Assembly (NCBI GenBank): GCA_934591895.1
Contig: CAKTPP010000005.1
Span: 1-64,000 of the forward strand
Source of the DNA: an uncultured Oscillospiraceae bacterium
Lineage (GTDB): Bacteria > Bacillota > Clostridia > Oscillospirales > Oscillospiraceae
Direction of reading: 5' to 3'
DNA: 64,000 nucleotides
Shown here in pieces: positions 33,406 to 41,217 of this stretch; the first letter of the stretch is position 1; each line of letters opens with the position of its first letter. Position numbers and translations under genes: made by a program. The notes below the pieces were generated by a model, which saw only the letters and a list, made by a program, of their open reading frames with translations, made no database searches and had not been told where the DNA came from.

Positions 33406-33437
33406 TTGAAATCGCAAGATTTCAACCGATTTCTTTT
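33399..33437 (+). terminator. Terminator after tRNA-Pro
   Basis: 15-bp perfect arms AAATCGGTTGAAATC / GATTTCAACCGATTT (33399-33413 / 33418-33432), GCAA loop, then CTTTTAT. Confidence 0.9.
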
Positions 33438-33599
33438 ATATTTTATCTTGCAAATAATTCCACGAAATAGGAAATTTTGAGCTTCATTCGGAATGGAACC
33501 TGAATGAGAAAATTTTTATGGTTTTCGCCTAATCATTTCAAAGCGTATTCCGAACTATTCTGCATTGCTTTTGCTTTCATGTGCAGACGCGGAAATATG

Positions 33600-33628
33600 T
33601 TGATAATTGTGCAGAAATATAGTATTAT
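33600..33628 (+). promoter_or_regulatory. Promoter of DUF5343-HEPN pair
   Basis: TTGATA (33600-33605), 17-nt spacer, TATTAT (33623-33628); nothing else was found in 33438-33599. Confidence 0.75.
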
Positions 33629-33649
33629 TTTCTTAAAGGAGGGGAATAT

Positions 33650-34294
33650 ATGGCTCTTTCAAATACATATACCGTCGTCAATGGCCAGCTGCCTGAGTTT
33701 TTCCAAAAAATACAAGATGGTCAGGCTCCTGATAAGTTTACCCAGCAACATCTTAAAGATATTGGATTTACCTCGACAAACCACAGGGCATTTATTCAAA
33801 TCCTTAAATCGTTGGGTTTCTTAACACCAGATGGCACCCCAACACAACGGTATCATGAATACCGCAATCATGCTGTCTGCAAAAAAGTAATGGGCACAGC
33901 AATAAAAGAAGCGTATTCAGATTTGTTTGTCATAAAAGAAAAACCTACAGCAAGTGACAAAGACATAATACAAGGGAAATTCAAGAGTTCATTTAACACA
34001 ACAGATTTAGTTGCAGAGCGCCAAACAAAGACATTTTTTGCTCTTCTTGAGTTAGCAGATCTCGATGTGCAGGATGCTCATACAAATGAGCCGTTACATA
34101 GAGATCATGTCCAAGAAACTCCTACGACGGAACCTGACACTCATCCTGCCGAAAGAACTGATCCGCAAATTGTACCCCCCAGGAGTAAATCCCCCAGTTT
34201 GCACTATAATATCGAAATTCATTTGCCAGCCACTAAAGACATTGAAGTATACAATGCGATATTCAAATCAATAAAGGAGCATTTATTTGATTGA
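33650..34294 (+). CDS. DUF5343-family protein
   Basis: 214 residues. Residues 1-~135 match DUF5343: LSNTYTVVNGQLPEFFQKIQDGQ, FTQQHLKDIGFTSTNHRAFIQILKSLGFL (a winged-helix-like segment), and QRYHEYRN. Then a Pro/Thr-rich, likely unstructured linker (~150-180) and a short C-terminal strand-helix PSLHYNIEIHLPATKDIEVYNAIFKSIKEHL (cited in parts of the tail), similar to segments at the end of DUF5343 proteins. The molecular function of the family is not established; members are often next to HEPN proteins. ATG 33650 follows AAAGGAGGGG. It overlaps the HEPN gene by 8 bp, and that gene's ribosome binding site lies inside it, so the two are made together. Codon use is AT-rich relative to the genome. 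Confidence 0.75.
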   Translation: MALSNTYTVVNGQLPEFFQKIQDGQAPDKFTQQHLKDIGFTSTNHRAFIQILKSLGFLTPDGTPTQRYHEYRNHAVCKKVMGTAIKEAYSDLFVIKEKPTASDKDIIQGKFKSSFNTTDLVAERQTKTFFALLELADLDVQDAHTNEPLHRDHVQETPTTEPDTHPAERTDPQIVPPRSKSPSLHYNIEIHLPATKDIEVYNAIFKSIKEHLFD

Positions 34295-34874
34295 TAATTC
34301 TACATCTTTGAGGGATTTTTTATTTCGTGGGTTAATGTTGGAATCAGAAGCAGAGCGATTTCAGTCTGCTGGAATTCAAATAGGTGCATCTGCGTCTAAT
34401 TCGGACCAACACCTATTGGCTGAAGCTTTGGCACCGTTTAGTGTCTCACGGAGAAACAATGCACTAGAAATGGCCCGTTTGTATGCTTTGCTACATTGTT
34501 TTGAAAATGAAGTCCGTTCTCTCATTAGGGATACTCTCCTTGAGAAAGAAGGGCCGGACTGGTGGGCGAAACTATCCTCCCGTGTTAGAAATCACGCGGA
34601 AAGTCGCCAAAAAACAGCCTTTAAAGATAGTTGGCTTGAAGGAGAAAAAGCGGACTCTCTGGGTTTTGCTGACTTTGGTATGTTGGCTACCATCATGGTT
34701 GAGAAATGGGAATATTTTGAAAGCATAATTCCGTCCCAGCATTGGCTTATTCAACGAATGGAAGAACTTGAAAAAGCTCGCAATTTTATTGCACATAATC
34801 GGATGTTGCTTCCTAGTGAGTTTCAGCGAATGTATATGTATATAGCAGATTGGAACCGTGTAATTGGCCTTTAA
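34287..34874 (+). CDS. Swt1-like HEPN-domain protein (putative ribonuclease)
   Basis: 195 residues starting at TTG 34287, with AAAGGAG 7 nt upstream inside the DUF5343 gene. The all-helical C-terminal half carries ARNFIAHNR: the R-x4-H motif (Arg165, His170) of catalytic HEPN ribonucleases, here R-N-x-x-x-H as in the commonest active form. A long preceding helix pair (ALEMARLYALLHCFENEVRS, ~57-77) is the usual HEPN first helix. HEPN proteins cleave RNA in toxin-antitoxin and phage-defence systems, or regulate. With the DUF5343 partner upstream and overlapping, a two-gene module with the first as control subunit is a reasonable inference. Not assigned to a named system. Confidence 0.75.
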   Translation: MIDNSTSLRDFLFRGLMLESEAERFQSAGIQIGASASNSDQHLLAEALAPFSVSRRNNALEMARLYALLHCFENEVRSLIRDTLLEKEGPDWWAKLSSRVRNHAESRQKTAFKDSWLEGEKADSLGFADFGMLATIMVEKWEYFESIIPSQHWLIQRMEELEKARNFIAHNRMLLPSEFQRMYMYIADWNRVIGL

Positions 34875-34906
34875 TTGTGGAAACACTGATTGTCGACTAT
34901 CTGAAT

Positions 34907-34921
34907 ACCATCAAAAATCGG
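34907..34921 (+). repeat. Direct repeat copy 2 (ACCATCAAAAATCGG)
   Basis: Identical to 33391-33405; marks the end of the DUF5343-HEPN segment. Confidence 0.75.
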
Positions 34922-34949
34922 CAGGTTTTCGTAGAAACTTGCCGATTTT
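34914..34949. terminator. Bidirectional terminator between HEPN and ParE genes
   Basis: Stem AAAATCGGCA-G-GTTT / AAAC-T-TGCCGATTTT, T/A runs on both sides. Confidence 0.8.
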
Positions 34950-34953
34950 AATT

Positions 34954-35292
34954 CTATTCGGTTGTTTCTTCGCGCAGCAGATCTTTAAACAGAACGCTCA
35001 TGTAATCTCTGCGGCCATACAGAACACGGTCAATGTAGACATCGTTGCCTTGTACACGGTAAAACACCATATAATTGCCGCTGACAAGAAAACGATAGTC
35101 AGTTCCTACATCTGCAATAGAGGATAACGGGGTTCCCATTTCTGCAAAATTTTTCAACGGGTCAACCGCGTCCATAATGCGATTGATCACGCGTTCCGCA
35201 GCAGAACGATTTTGAAGTTCCAATACGATGTAATCCCAAATGTCATCCAAATCACGACGGGATTCAGGTGAGTAATGAATTTTATTCTTCAT
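34954..35292 (-). CDS. ParE/RelE-superfamily toxin
   Basis: 112 residues, RelE/ParE fold: IHYSPESRRDLDDIWDYIVLELQNRSAAERVINRIMDAV is the helix-rich N-terminal half (residues ~5-43, quoted as its parts IHYSPESRRDLDDIWDYI and AERVINRIMDAV), then YRFLVSGNYMVFYRVQGNDVYIDRVLYGRRDY, of which YMVFYRV and VLYGRRDY are the family signatures. ParE-type members poison DNA gyrase and RelE-type cut mRNA on the ribosome; conserved catalytic RelE residues are not decisive here, and the sequence looks ParE-like. Second gene of the pair, overlapping the antitoxin by 11 bp. Confidence 0.88.
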   Translation of the reverse strand: MKNKIHYSPESRRDLDDIWDYIVLELQNRSAAERVINRIMDAVDPLKNFAEMGTPLSSIADVGTDYRFLVSGNYMVFYRVQGNDVYIDRVLYGRRDYMSVLFKDLLREETTE

Positions 35293-35542
35293 TCGCTCTT
35301 GCGCGGAAGTGCGCCCTCATATCATCCGGTGTCAGCCAGCCTTCCGTTTCGCCGGAGTGGCGGCCTTTTGCAAGCTCATTCATCAGGCGGATGGTCGCCT
35401 GTGTTCTCTCATAGTCCTGCATATCCACGATAGCGTACCGCCCGCGCCCGTTTTTCGTCAAAAAGACAGGAGCGCCCACAGCCACGTCATGCAATACCGC
35501 GCTGTAATTTCGCAGATCAGAAATAGGTTTAATGTTCGGCAT
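35282..35542 (-). CDS. Phd/YefM-family antitoxin
   Basis: 86 residues. N-terminal DNA-binding Phd fold: IKPISDLRNYSAVLHDVAVGAPVFLTKNGRGRYAIVDMQDYE, quoted by its parts ISDLRNYSAVL and VFLTKNGRGRYAIVD, which are the family hallmarks. The C-terminal half (~55-86) is charged and would wrap the toxin. Start 35542 has GAAGGGAG 8 nt upstream. Antitoxin first, toxin second with overlap is the usual order. Autorepression is likely through the palindrome in its promoter. Confidence 0.9.
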   Translation of the reverse strand: MPNIKPISDLRNYSAVLHDVAVGAPVFLTKNGRGRYAIVDMQDYERTQATIRLMNELAKGRHSGETEGWLTPDDMRAHFRARANEE

Positions 35543-35565
35543 TTCTATCAGCTCCCTTCAAACAT

Positions 35566-35601
35566 AGTATAGCCCATTTTGCTGTAAAATTCAACAGCAA
35601 A
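35566..35601 (-). promoter_or_regulatory. Toxin-antitoxin promoter with palindromic operator
   Basis: TTGAAT (35589-35594), 17-nt spacer, TATACT (35566-35571) on the minus strand. Inverted repeat TTTGCTG / CAGCAAA (35578-35584 / 35595-35601) straddles -35. Confidence 0.75.
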
Positions 35602-35604
35602 TTT

Positions 35605-35634
35605 GCAGCTCGCATTTATAGAAATGCGAGCTGC
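35605..35634. repeat. Perfect 13-bp inverted repeat upstream of the antitoxin promoter
   Basis: GCAGCTCGCATTT / AAATGCGAGCTGC with loop ATAG; no T run follows in either direction. Confidence 0.6.
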
Positions 35635-35714
35635 CTATGTATTTAGAATAAATACCTCTTGCCGACTGCCAGAAAACCGTTGATATATCTGCGTTTTCTG
35701 AAATCCTATAATTA

Positions 35715-35725
35715 CACTCCGACCA
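35715..35725 (+). repeat. Right copy of tRNA-Pro 3' end (att-like)
   Basis: CACTCCGACCA, identical to the final 11 nt of tRNA-Pro. Confidence 0.6.
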
Positions 35726-35727
35726 CT

Positions 35728-35758
35728 CGGAGCAAGCTGTATGGCTTGCTCCGAATTT
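35728..35758 (+). terminator. Terminator, probably the displaced original tRNA-Pro terminator
   Basis: Stem CGGAGCAAGC / GCTTGCTCCG (35728-35737 / 35744-35753) then AATTTTTAT, 2 nt after the att-like repeat. Confidence 0.75.
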
Positions 35759-35777
35759 TTATATCTGCAAAGACACA

Positions 35778-35809
35778 GAGGCCGCGATCACACGATCGCG
35801 GCCTCTTTT
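35778..35809. terminator. Terminator between island flank and fhs
   Basis: 12-bp stem GAGGCCGCGATC / GATCGCGGCCTC (35778-35789 / 35794-35805), then TTTT on the plus strand; also the only hairpin downstream of the fhs stop on the minus strand. Confidence 0.7.
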
Positions 35810-35830
35810 CATATGCGGTTATCCGGCAGC

Positions 35831-37507
35831 TCAGAACAGACCGGTGATCCTGCCGTTTTCGTCCACGTCGATCTTTTCGGCGGCGGGGACCTTGGGCAGA
35901 CCCGGCATGGTCATGATCTCGCCCGTCAGGGCAACGATGAAGCCCGCACCGGCGCTGACCTTCAGGCTGCGCACGGTGACGGCAAAATCCTTGGGCGCGC
36001 CCAGCAGAGTGGGATCATCCGACAGAGAGTACTGAGTCTTTGCCATGCACACAGGCAGATCGCCGAAGCCGAGCTCTGTGAGCCGCTCTGCCTGCTTCTG
36101 GGCAGCGGGGGTCAGCACGGCCTTCGCGCCGCCGTAGACGCGCTGCACGATGGCGTTGAGCTTTCTGACAAGCGTGATGTCGGTGGGGTAGGAGAAGGTA
36201 AATTCCTCCGAGCAGGGCTGCTCGCACAGGCGCACGACCTCTTCAGCCAGCGCCTTGCCGCCCTCGCCGCCCTTGGCCCAGACCTCGGAGAGCACAGCGC
36301 GCACGCCGAGCTCCCGGCACTTGTCCTCCACGAGCTGCAGTTCGGCTTCCGTGTCGATGGGGAAGGCGTTGATCGCCACCACGCACGGCAGGTGATACGT
36401 GCTGCGGATGGTGTTGACATGGTGCAGCAGGTTGGGCAGCCCCTTTTCCAGTGCATCAAGATTCTCTGTGTTCAGCTCGGCCTTGGGCACGCCGCCGTGG
36501 CTCTTGAGCGCGCGCACGGTGGCCACGATGACCACGGCGTTCGGGCGCAGACCGGCCAGACGGCACTTGATGTCCAGAAACTTTTCCGCGCCCAGATCCG
36601 CGCCGAAGCCGGCCTCGGTCACGACATAGTCGCCCAGCTTGAGCGCCATGCGCGTTGCGGTGACTGAGTTGCAGCCGTGGGCGATGTTCGCAAACGGACC
36701 GCCGTGGATGAGCGTGGGCGTACCCTCAAGCGTCTGCACGAGGTTGGGCTTGAGCGCATCCTTGAGCAGCGCGGTCATCGCGCCCTCGGCCTTGAGGTCG
36801 TGGGCGGTGACGGGCTTGCCGTCGAAGGTATAGGCCACGATCATCCGGCCGAGCCGCGCCTTGAGATCGGTGATGTCGCTGGCGAGGCACAGCACCGCCA
36901 TGACCTCGGAGGCCACGGTGATGTCAAAGCCGTCCTCGCGGGGGACGCCCTGAATGCGCCCGCCGAGACCGTCCACGATCTGGCGCAGCTGGCGGTCGTT
37001 CATGTCCACGCAGCGCTTCCACGTGATTTGCTTGACGTCGATGCCCAGGGCGTTGCCCTGCTGGATGTGGTTATCGAGCATGGCGGCCAGCAGGTTGTTG
37101 GCTGCGCCGATGGCGTGAAAATCACCGGTGAAGTGGAGATTGATGTCCTCCATGGGCACGACCTGCGCATAGCCGCCGCCGGCAGCGCCGCCCTTGACGC
37201 CGAACACCGGGCCGAGAGACGGCTCACGCAGCGCAGCCACGGCATTTTTGCCGATTTTGCGCAGACCGTCTGCCAGACCGACGGAGGTCGTGGTCTTGCC
37301 CTCGCCCGCAGGGGTGGGGTTGATGGCCGTCACGAGGATGAGCTTGCCGTCCGGACGCTCGGCGCGATCCTTGAGCAGCTGCGGGTCGATCTTGGCCTTA
37401 TAGCGGCCGTACTGTTCGAGATAGGATTCGTCGATACCGGCGGTGGCGGCGATATCCGCGATCGGGTGCATCCGGCACTGCTGGGCGATCTCAATATCCG
37501 TCATCAT
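35831..37507 (-). CDS. fhs: Formate--tetrahydrofolate ligase
   Basis: 558 residues, the usual Fhs size. Makes 10-formyl-THF from formate, THF and ATP. P-loop [18 protein letters not shown] (~63-80), [37 protein letters not shown], and [14 protein letters not shown] are all family signatures. It is 18 bp after purL and last in the purine operon, so it supplies formyl donor to PurN and the AICAR transformylase encoded upstream. Two tandem ATGs at 37507/37504; GGGGGG is the ribosome binding site. Confidence 0.96.
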   Translation of the reverse strand: MMTDIEIAQQCRMHPIADIAATAGIDESYLEQYGRYKAKIDPQLLKDRAERPDGKLILVTAINPTPAGEGKTTTSVGLADGLRKIGKNAVAALREPSLGPVFGVKGGAAGGGYAQVVPMEDINLHFTGDFHAIGAANNLLAAMLDNHIQQGNALGIDVKQITWKRCVDMNDRQLRQIVDGLGGRIQGVPREDGFDITVASEVMAVLCLASDITDLKARLGRMIVAYTFDGKPVTAHDLKAEGAMTALLKDALKPNLVQTLEGTPTLIHGGPFANIAHGCNSVTATRMALKLGDYVVTEAGFGADLGAEKFLDIKCRLAGLRPNAVVIVATVRALKSHGGVPKAELNTENLDALEKGLPNLLHHVNTIRSTYHLPCVVAINAFPIDTEAELQLVEDKCRELGVRAVLSEVWAKGGEGGKALAEEVVRLCEQPCSEEFTFSYPTDITLVRKLNAIVQRVYGGAKAVLTPAAQKQAERLTELGFGDLPVCMAKTQYSLSDDPTLLGAPKDFAVTVRSLKVSAGAGFIVALTGEIMTMPGLPKVPAAEKIDVDENGRITGLF

Positions 37508-37525
37508 GTTGCGAGCCCCCCCTTA

Positions 37526-40500
37526 TCAAATGTCAAAGTACTTCTTCGCGGACTGGAACAGCTTCATATCGTAGCAGCCGTCCACGTTCTGATACAGGCC
37601 GTCGCCGATGCGCTCGGCGTGGCCCATCTTGCCGAGGACGCGGCCGTCCGGGGACGTGATGCCCTCGACAGCCCAGATCGAGCCGTTGGGGTTGACGTCC
37701 ACGTCCATGCCGGGCACGCCGTCGGCGTCGACGTACTGCGTGATGATCTGACCGTTGCCGGCGAGTTTGCGCACGAGCTCCTCACTGCACAGGAAGCGGC
37801 CCTCACCATGCGAGATCGGGACGGTATACACATCGCCGACCTGCGTGCCCGCCAGCCACGGGGAGCGGTTGGAGGCGATGCGGGTGCGCACCAGACGCGA
37901 CTGGTGGCGGCCGATCGTGTTGAAGGTCAGCGTCGGGCAGGACGCGTCCGTGTCAATGATCTCACCGTAGGGCACGAGACCGAGCTTGATGAGCGCCTGG
38001 AAGCCGTTGCAGATGCCGAGCATGAGACCGTCGCGGTTTTTCAGCAGATCCATGGTCGCATCCCGCACTTCCGGGTTGCGGAAGAAGGCAGTGATGAACT
38101 TGGCCGAGCCGTCGGGCTCGTCGCCGCCGGAGAAGCCGCCGGGGACGAAGATGATCTGGCTGCTGCGCGCAGCGCCGGCAAACCGGCTGATGGAGTCTGC
38201 CACGTCCTGCGCGGACTGGTTGTTGAGCACAAGGATCTCCGGCTCAAGCCCGGCGCGGTGCACGGCGCGGGCGGAGTCGTATTCGCAGTTCGTGCCGGGG
38301 AACACGGGGATGAGCACCTTGGGCACGGCCACGCCGATCCTGGGCGCGACGCGCGCGGCGGCGGGGGCGGACAGCACGGGGACCTGCGCCGTGTCGGCCG
38401 CCGTGCGGCTCGGGTACACGGATTCCAGCACGCCCTCGTTGAGCGCCAGCAGCTCCGAAACGGCGGCGCTGTCGGCACCGATGCGCACGACGGGCTCTGC
38501 GGTGGTGACACCCAGACGGATGGCGTCCGCCGTGTCCTCGGTGAGCTCCGCCACGATCGCGCCGGGATAGAGCGTGTTCCAGTCCACGGCCGTATTCTCG
38601 GCGCTGAAGCCGATCTCGTTGCCGAAGGACATGTTCATCACGGCCTCGCTCAGACCGTTTTCCACGGCCCACGCGGCGCGGACTTTTCCGCTGCGTGCGA
38701 GCGTGTGCAGCGCCTCCCATGCGGCCTTGATACCGTCGGCATCCGCACCGGAGAACAGGTACACGGGATGACCCGCGGCCTTGAACTCCGTGGAGAGCAC
38801 CTCGTGCGTCTTCAGCGGCGCGATGGCGAAGGAGATGAGCGTGGGCGGCACATCGAGATCAAGGAACGTGCCGGACATGGAGTCCTTGCCGCCGATGGCG
38901 GCGGCACCGAGCTCGAGCTGGGCGTCCACCGTGCCGAGCAGGGCGGCAAAGGGCTTGCCCCAGCGCTCCGGCTCGGTGCGCAGCTTCTCGAAAAACTCCT
39001 GGAAGGAGAGGTAGGCTTTCTTATAGTCCGCACCGGCGGCGACGAGCTTCGCCATCGAGGTGTAGACCGCGTTGTATGCGCCGATGTAGGGATCGGTACT
39101 CGTCTGCTCCGGATCGCAGCCCCAGGCCATGACGCTGGCCTGATCCGTCTCCTGACCGGGCAGGACCGGGAACACGGCAGCCATCGCCTGCGCGGGGGAG
39201 CGCTGCGTCCTGCCGCCGTAGGGCATCAGGATCGAGCCTGCGCCGATGGTGCTGTCAAAGCGTTCCACAAGGCCGCGGCGCGAGGCGCAGCGGAGGCTGG
39301 ACGCCATCTCGCGCAGGGAGCTGAAGCGGGGCTGCGCCAGCGCAGCGCGATCCTTGCGCGCGACGTGCACGCCGGCGTGCTTGACGGCGCCGTTGGTATT
39401 GAGGAAGGCACGGCTGAGGTCGGCGATGACCGCGCCGTTCCACTCCATGACCATGCGGGCGTCCGCGGTGACGACGGCCACCTGATACGCCTCGAGGTTT
39501 TCCGCCTTGGCAGCGCGGATGAAGGCGTCTGCGTCTCCGGCGGCCACGACCACGGCCATGCGCTCCTGCGATTCGGAGATGGCAAGCTCCGTGCCGTCGA
39601 GACCGTCGTACTTCTTGCGCACGGCGTCGAGGTCGATGCGCAGACCGTCGGCCAGCTCGCCGATGGCCACGCTGACGCCGCCCGCGCCGAAGTCGTTGCA
39701 GCGCTTGATGAGGCGGGTCACGTCGCCGTTGCGGAACAGGCGCTGGATCTTGCGCTCCTCGGGCGCGTTGCCCTTTTGCACCTCGGAGGCCATGGTCGCG
39801 AGCGATTTCAGGTTGTGGCTCTTGGACGAGCCGGTCGCGCCGCCGATGCCGTCACGACCCGTGCGGCCGCCGAGGAGGATGACCACGTCGCCGGGCGCGG
39901 GGCACTCGCGGCGGACGTTGTATGCGGGGGCGGCCGCCACCACGGCGCCGCATTCCAGACGCTTGGCGATGTAGCCCTCGTGATAGATCTCCGCCACATG
40001 GCCGGTGGCAAGACCGATCTGGTTGCCGTAGGAGGAGTAGCCCGCCGCGGCGGTCTGGCACAGCTTGCGCTGCGGCAGCTTGCCGGGCAGCGTCTTGTCG
40101 AGCGCGGCTCTCGGGTCGCCCGCGCCGGTCACGCGCATGGCCTGATGCACATAGGCGCGGCCGGAGAGCGGGTCACGGATGCAGCCGCCGATGCAGGTGG
40201 CCGCGCCGCCGAAGGGCTCGATCTCGGTGGGGTGGTTGTGGGTCTCGTTTTTGAACATCAGCAGCCAGTCCTGCGCCTCGCCGTCGACCGTTGCGGTGAC
40301 ATGGATGGAGCAGGCGTTGATCTCCTCGCTCTCGTCGAGCTCGGGCAGCAGGCCGCGCTTTTTGAGGGTCTTTGCGCCGATGGTGGCGATGTCCATGAGG
40401 GTCTGGGGGCGCTTGGCGGCCTTTTCCTTGCCATAGACCTCCACGCGCGCGGCCAGATACCGCTCATAGGCGGCCTGGATCGCGGGGTCGTCGATCTCCA

Positions 40501-41200
40501 CGTTGTCGATGTGGGTGGAGAAGGTAGTGTGGCGGCAGTGATCGGACCAGTACGTGTCCACCACGCGGATCTCGGTGATGGTCGGCTCGCGGCGCTCGTC
40601 GTCGCGGAAATAGCGCTGCAGGAACGTCAGATCGTCCAGATCCATGGCCAGACCGAGCTCGTCGCGCAGCGCATCGAGCGCAGCGCTGTCCATCGCGGTG
40701 AAGCCCTCCACGGTGCGCACGGTGGTGGGGATGTCGTACTCCATGCGCAGCGTCTCCGGCAGATCGAGAGATGCCTCGCGGCTCTCGACGGGGTTGATGA
40801 CATACTGCTTGACCGCGGCAATCTCGGCATCCGTCAGCTTGCCGGAGAGCGCATACACGCGCGCGGTGCGCACGAGCGGACGCTCGCCCTGCGACAGGAT
40901 CTGCACGCACTGCGCGGCGGAATCGGCGCGCTGGTCATACTGGCCGGGCAGATATTCCACGGCAAACACCGTGTCGCCCTGCGGCAGCGCGTCCGTCACG
41001 GTGTCGAGCTGGGGCTCGGACAGCACCGTTTTAACGGTGTAGTCAAACAGCTCCCGGCTGATGCCCTCGAGGTCGTAGCGGTTGAACAGCCGCAGCCCCG
41101 TCAGGGACTCGATGCCCAGAAATGCCCGCAGATCCTCCAGCAGGGCACGCGCCTCGTTCGCCAGTGCCTCTTTCTTTTCTACGTATACTCTGTAAACCAT
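37526..41200 (-). CDS. purL: Phosphoribosylformylglycinamidine synthase, single-chain
   Basis: 1224 residues: the large fused PurL with all domains, unlike the PurS/PurQ/PurL set of bacilli. Converts FGAR to FGAM with glutamine and ATP. Seen: RVVDTYWSDHCRHTTF (~237-252, linker/active site), FKNETHNHPTEIEPFGGAATCIGG, and the C-terminal class I glutaminase (~960-1224) with PGTNCEYDSARA, GGFSGGDE, LGICNGFQ (Cys nucleophile) and SHGEGRF. ATG 41200 (MVYRVYVEKK) is preferred to GTG 41221, which lies on the purD stop; GAAGGGAG is 10 nt upstream. Confidence 0.95.
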   Translation of the reverse strand: MVYRVYVEKKEALANEARALLEDLRAFLGIESLTGLRLFNRYDLEGISRELFDYTVKTVLSEPQLDTVTDALPQGDTVFAVEYLPGQYDQRADSAAQCVQILSQGERPLVRTARVYALSGKLTDAEIAAVKQYVINPVESREASLDLPETLRMEYDIPTTVRTVEGFTAMDSAALDALRDELGLAMDLDDLTFLQRYFRDDERREPTITEIRVVDTYWSDHCRHTTFSTHIDNVEIDDPAIQAAYERYLAARVEVYGKEKAAKRPQTLMDIATIGAKTLKKRGLLPELDESEEINACSIHVTATVDGEAQDWLLMFKNETHNHPTEIEPFGGAATCIGGCIRDPLSGRAYVHQAMRVTGAGDPRAALDKTLPGKLPQRKLCQTAAAGYSSYGNQIGLATGHVAEIYHEGYIAKRLECGAVVAAAPAYNVRRECPAPGDVVILLGGRTGRDGIGGATGSSKSHNLKSLATMASEVQKGNAPEERKIQRLFRNGDVTRLIKRCNDFGAGGVSVAIGELADGLRIDLDAVRKKYDGLDGTELAISESQERMAVVVAAGDADAFIRAAKAENLEAYQVAVVTADARMVMEWNGAVIADLSRAFLNTNGAVKHAGVHVARKDRAALAQPRFSSLREMASSLRCASRRGLVERFDSTIGAGSILMPYGGRTQRSPAQAMAAVFPVLPGQETDQASVMAWGCDPEQTSTDPYIGAYNAVYTSMAKLVAAGADYKKAYLSFQEFFEKLRTEPERWGKPFAALLGTVDAQLELGAAAIGGKDSMSGTFLDLDVPPTLISFAIAPLKTHEVLSTEFKAAGHPVYLFSGADADGIKAAWEALHTLARSGKVRAAWAVENGLSEAVMNMSFGNEIGFSAENTAVDWNTLYPGAIVAELTEDTADAIRLGVTTAEPVVRIGADSAAVSELLALNEGVLESVYPSRTAADTAQVPVLSAPAAARVAPRIGVAVPKVLIPVFPGTNCEYDSARAVHRAGLEPEILVLNNQSAQDVADSISRFAGAARSSQIIFVPGGFSGGDEPDGSAKFITAFFRNPEVRDATMDLLKNRDGLMLGICNGFQALIKLGLVPYGEIIDTDASCPTLTFNTIGRHQSRLVRTRIASNRSPWLAGTQVGDVYTVPISHGEGRFLCSEELVRKLAGNGQIITQYVDADGVPGMDVDVNPNGSIWAVEGITSPDGRVLGKMGHAERIGDGLYQNVDGCYDMKLFQSAKKYFDI

Positions 41201-41217
41201 GCCTGCGCTCGCTCCCT

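Larger units (their letters stand above)
33384..35725. mobile_element. Small AT-rich genomic island inserted at the 3' end of tRNA-Pro
   Basis: Bounded by CACTCCGACCA, the last 11 nt of tRNA-Pro (33384-33394), and an identical copy at 35715-35725. A nested 15-bp repeat ACCATCAAAAATCGG (33391-33405 and 34907-34921) splits it into a DUF5343-HEPN part and a ParE/Phd part. GC is far lower than in flanking genes. Just beyond the right copy is a terminator (35728-35758) that would fit directly behind the tRNA before insertion. No integrase is present, so it would need a helper in trans or be a remnant. Confidence 0.55.

Noticed and set aside
33395..35714. An integrase, recombinase or transposase inside the tRNA-Pro island
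   Set aside because: All four genes are accounted for and no other frame in the segment resembles a recombinase.
35690..35725. A second, degenerate tRNA-Pro gene at the right island edge
   Set aside because: Only the last 11 nt match tRNA; no anticodon or D arm precedes them, so it is a repeat of the end only.
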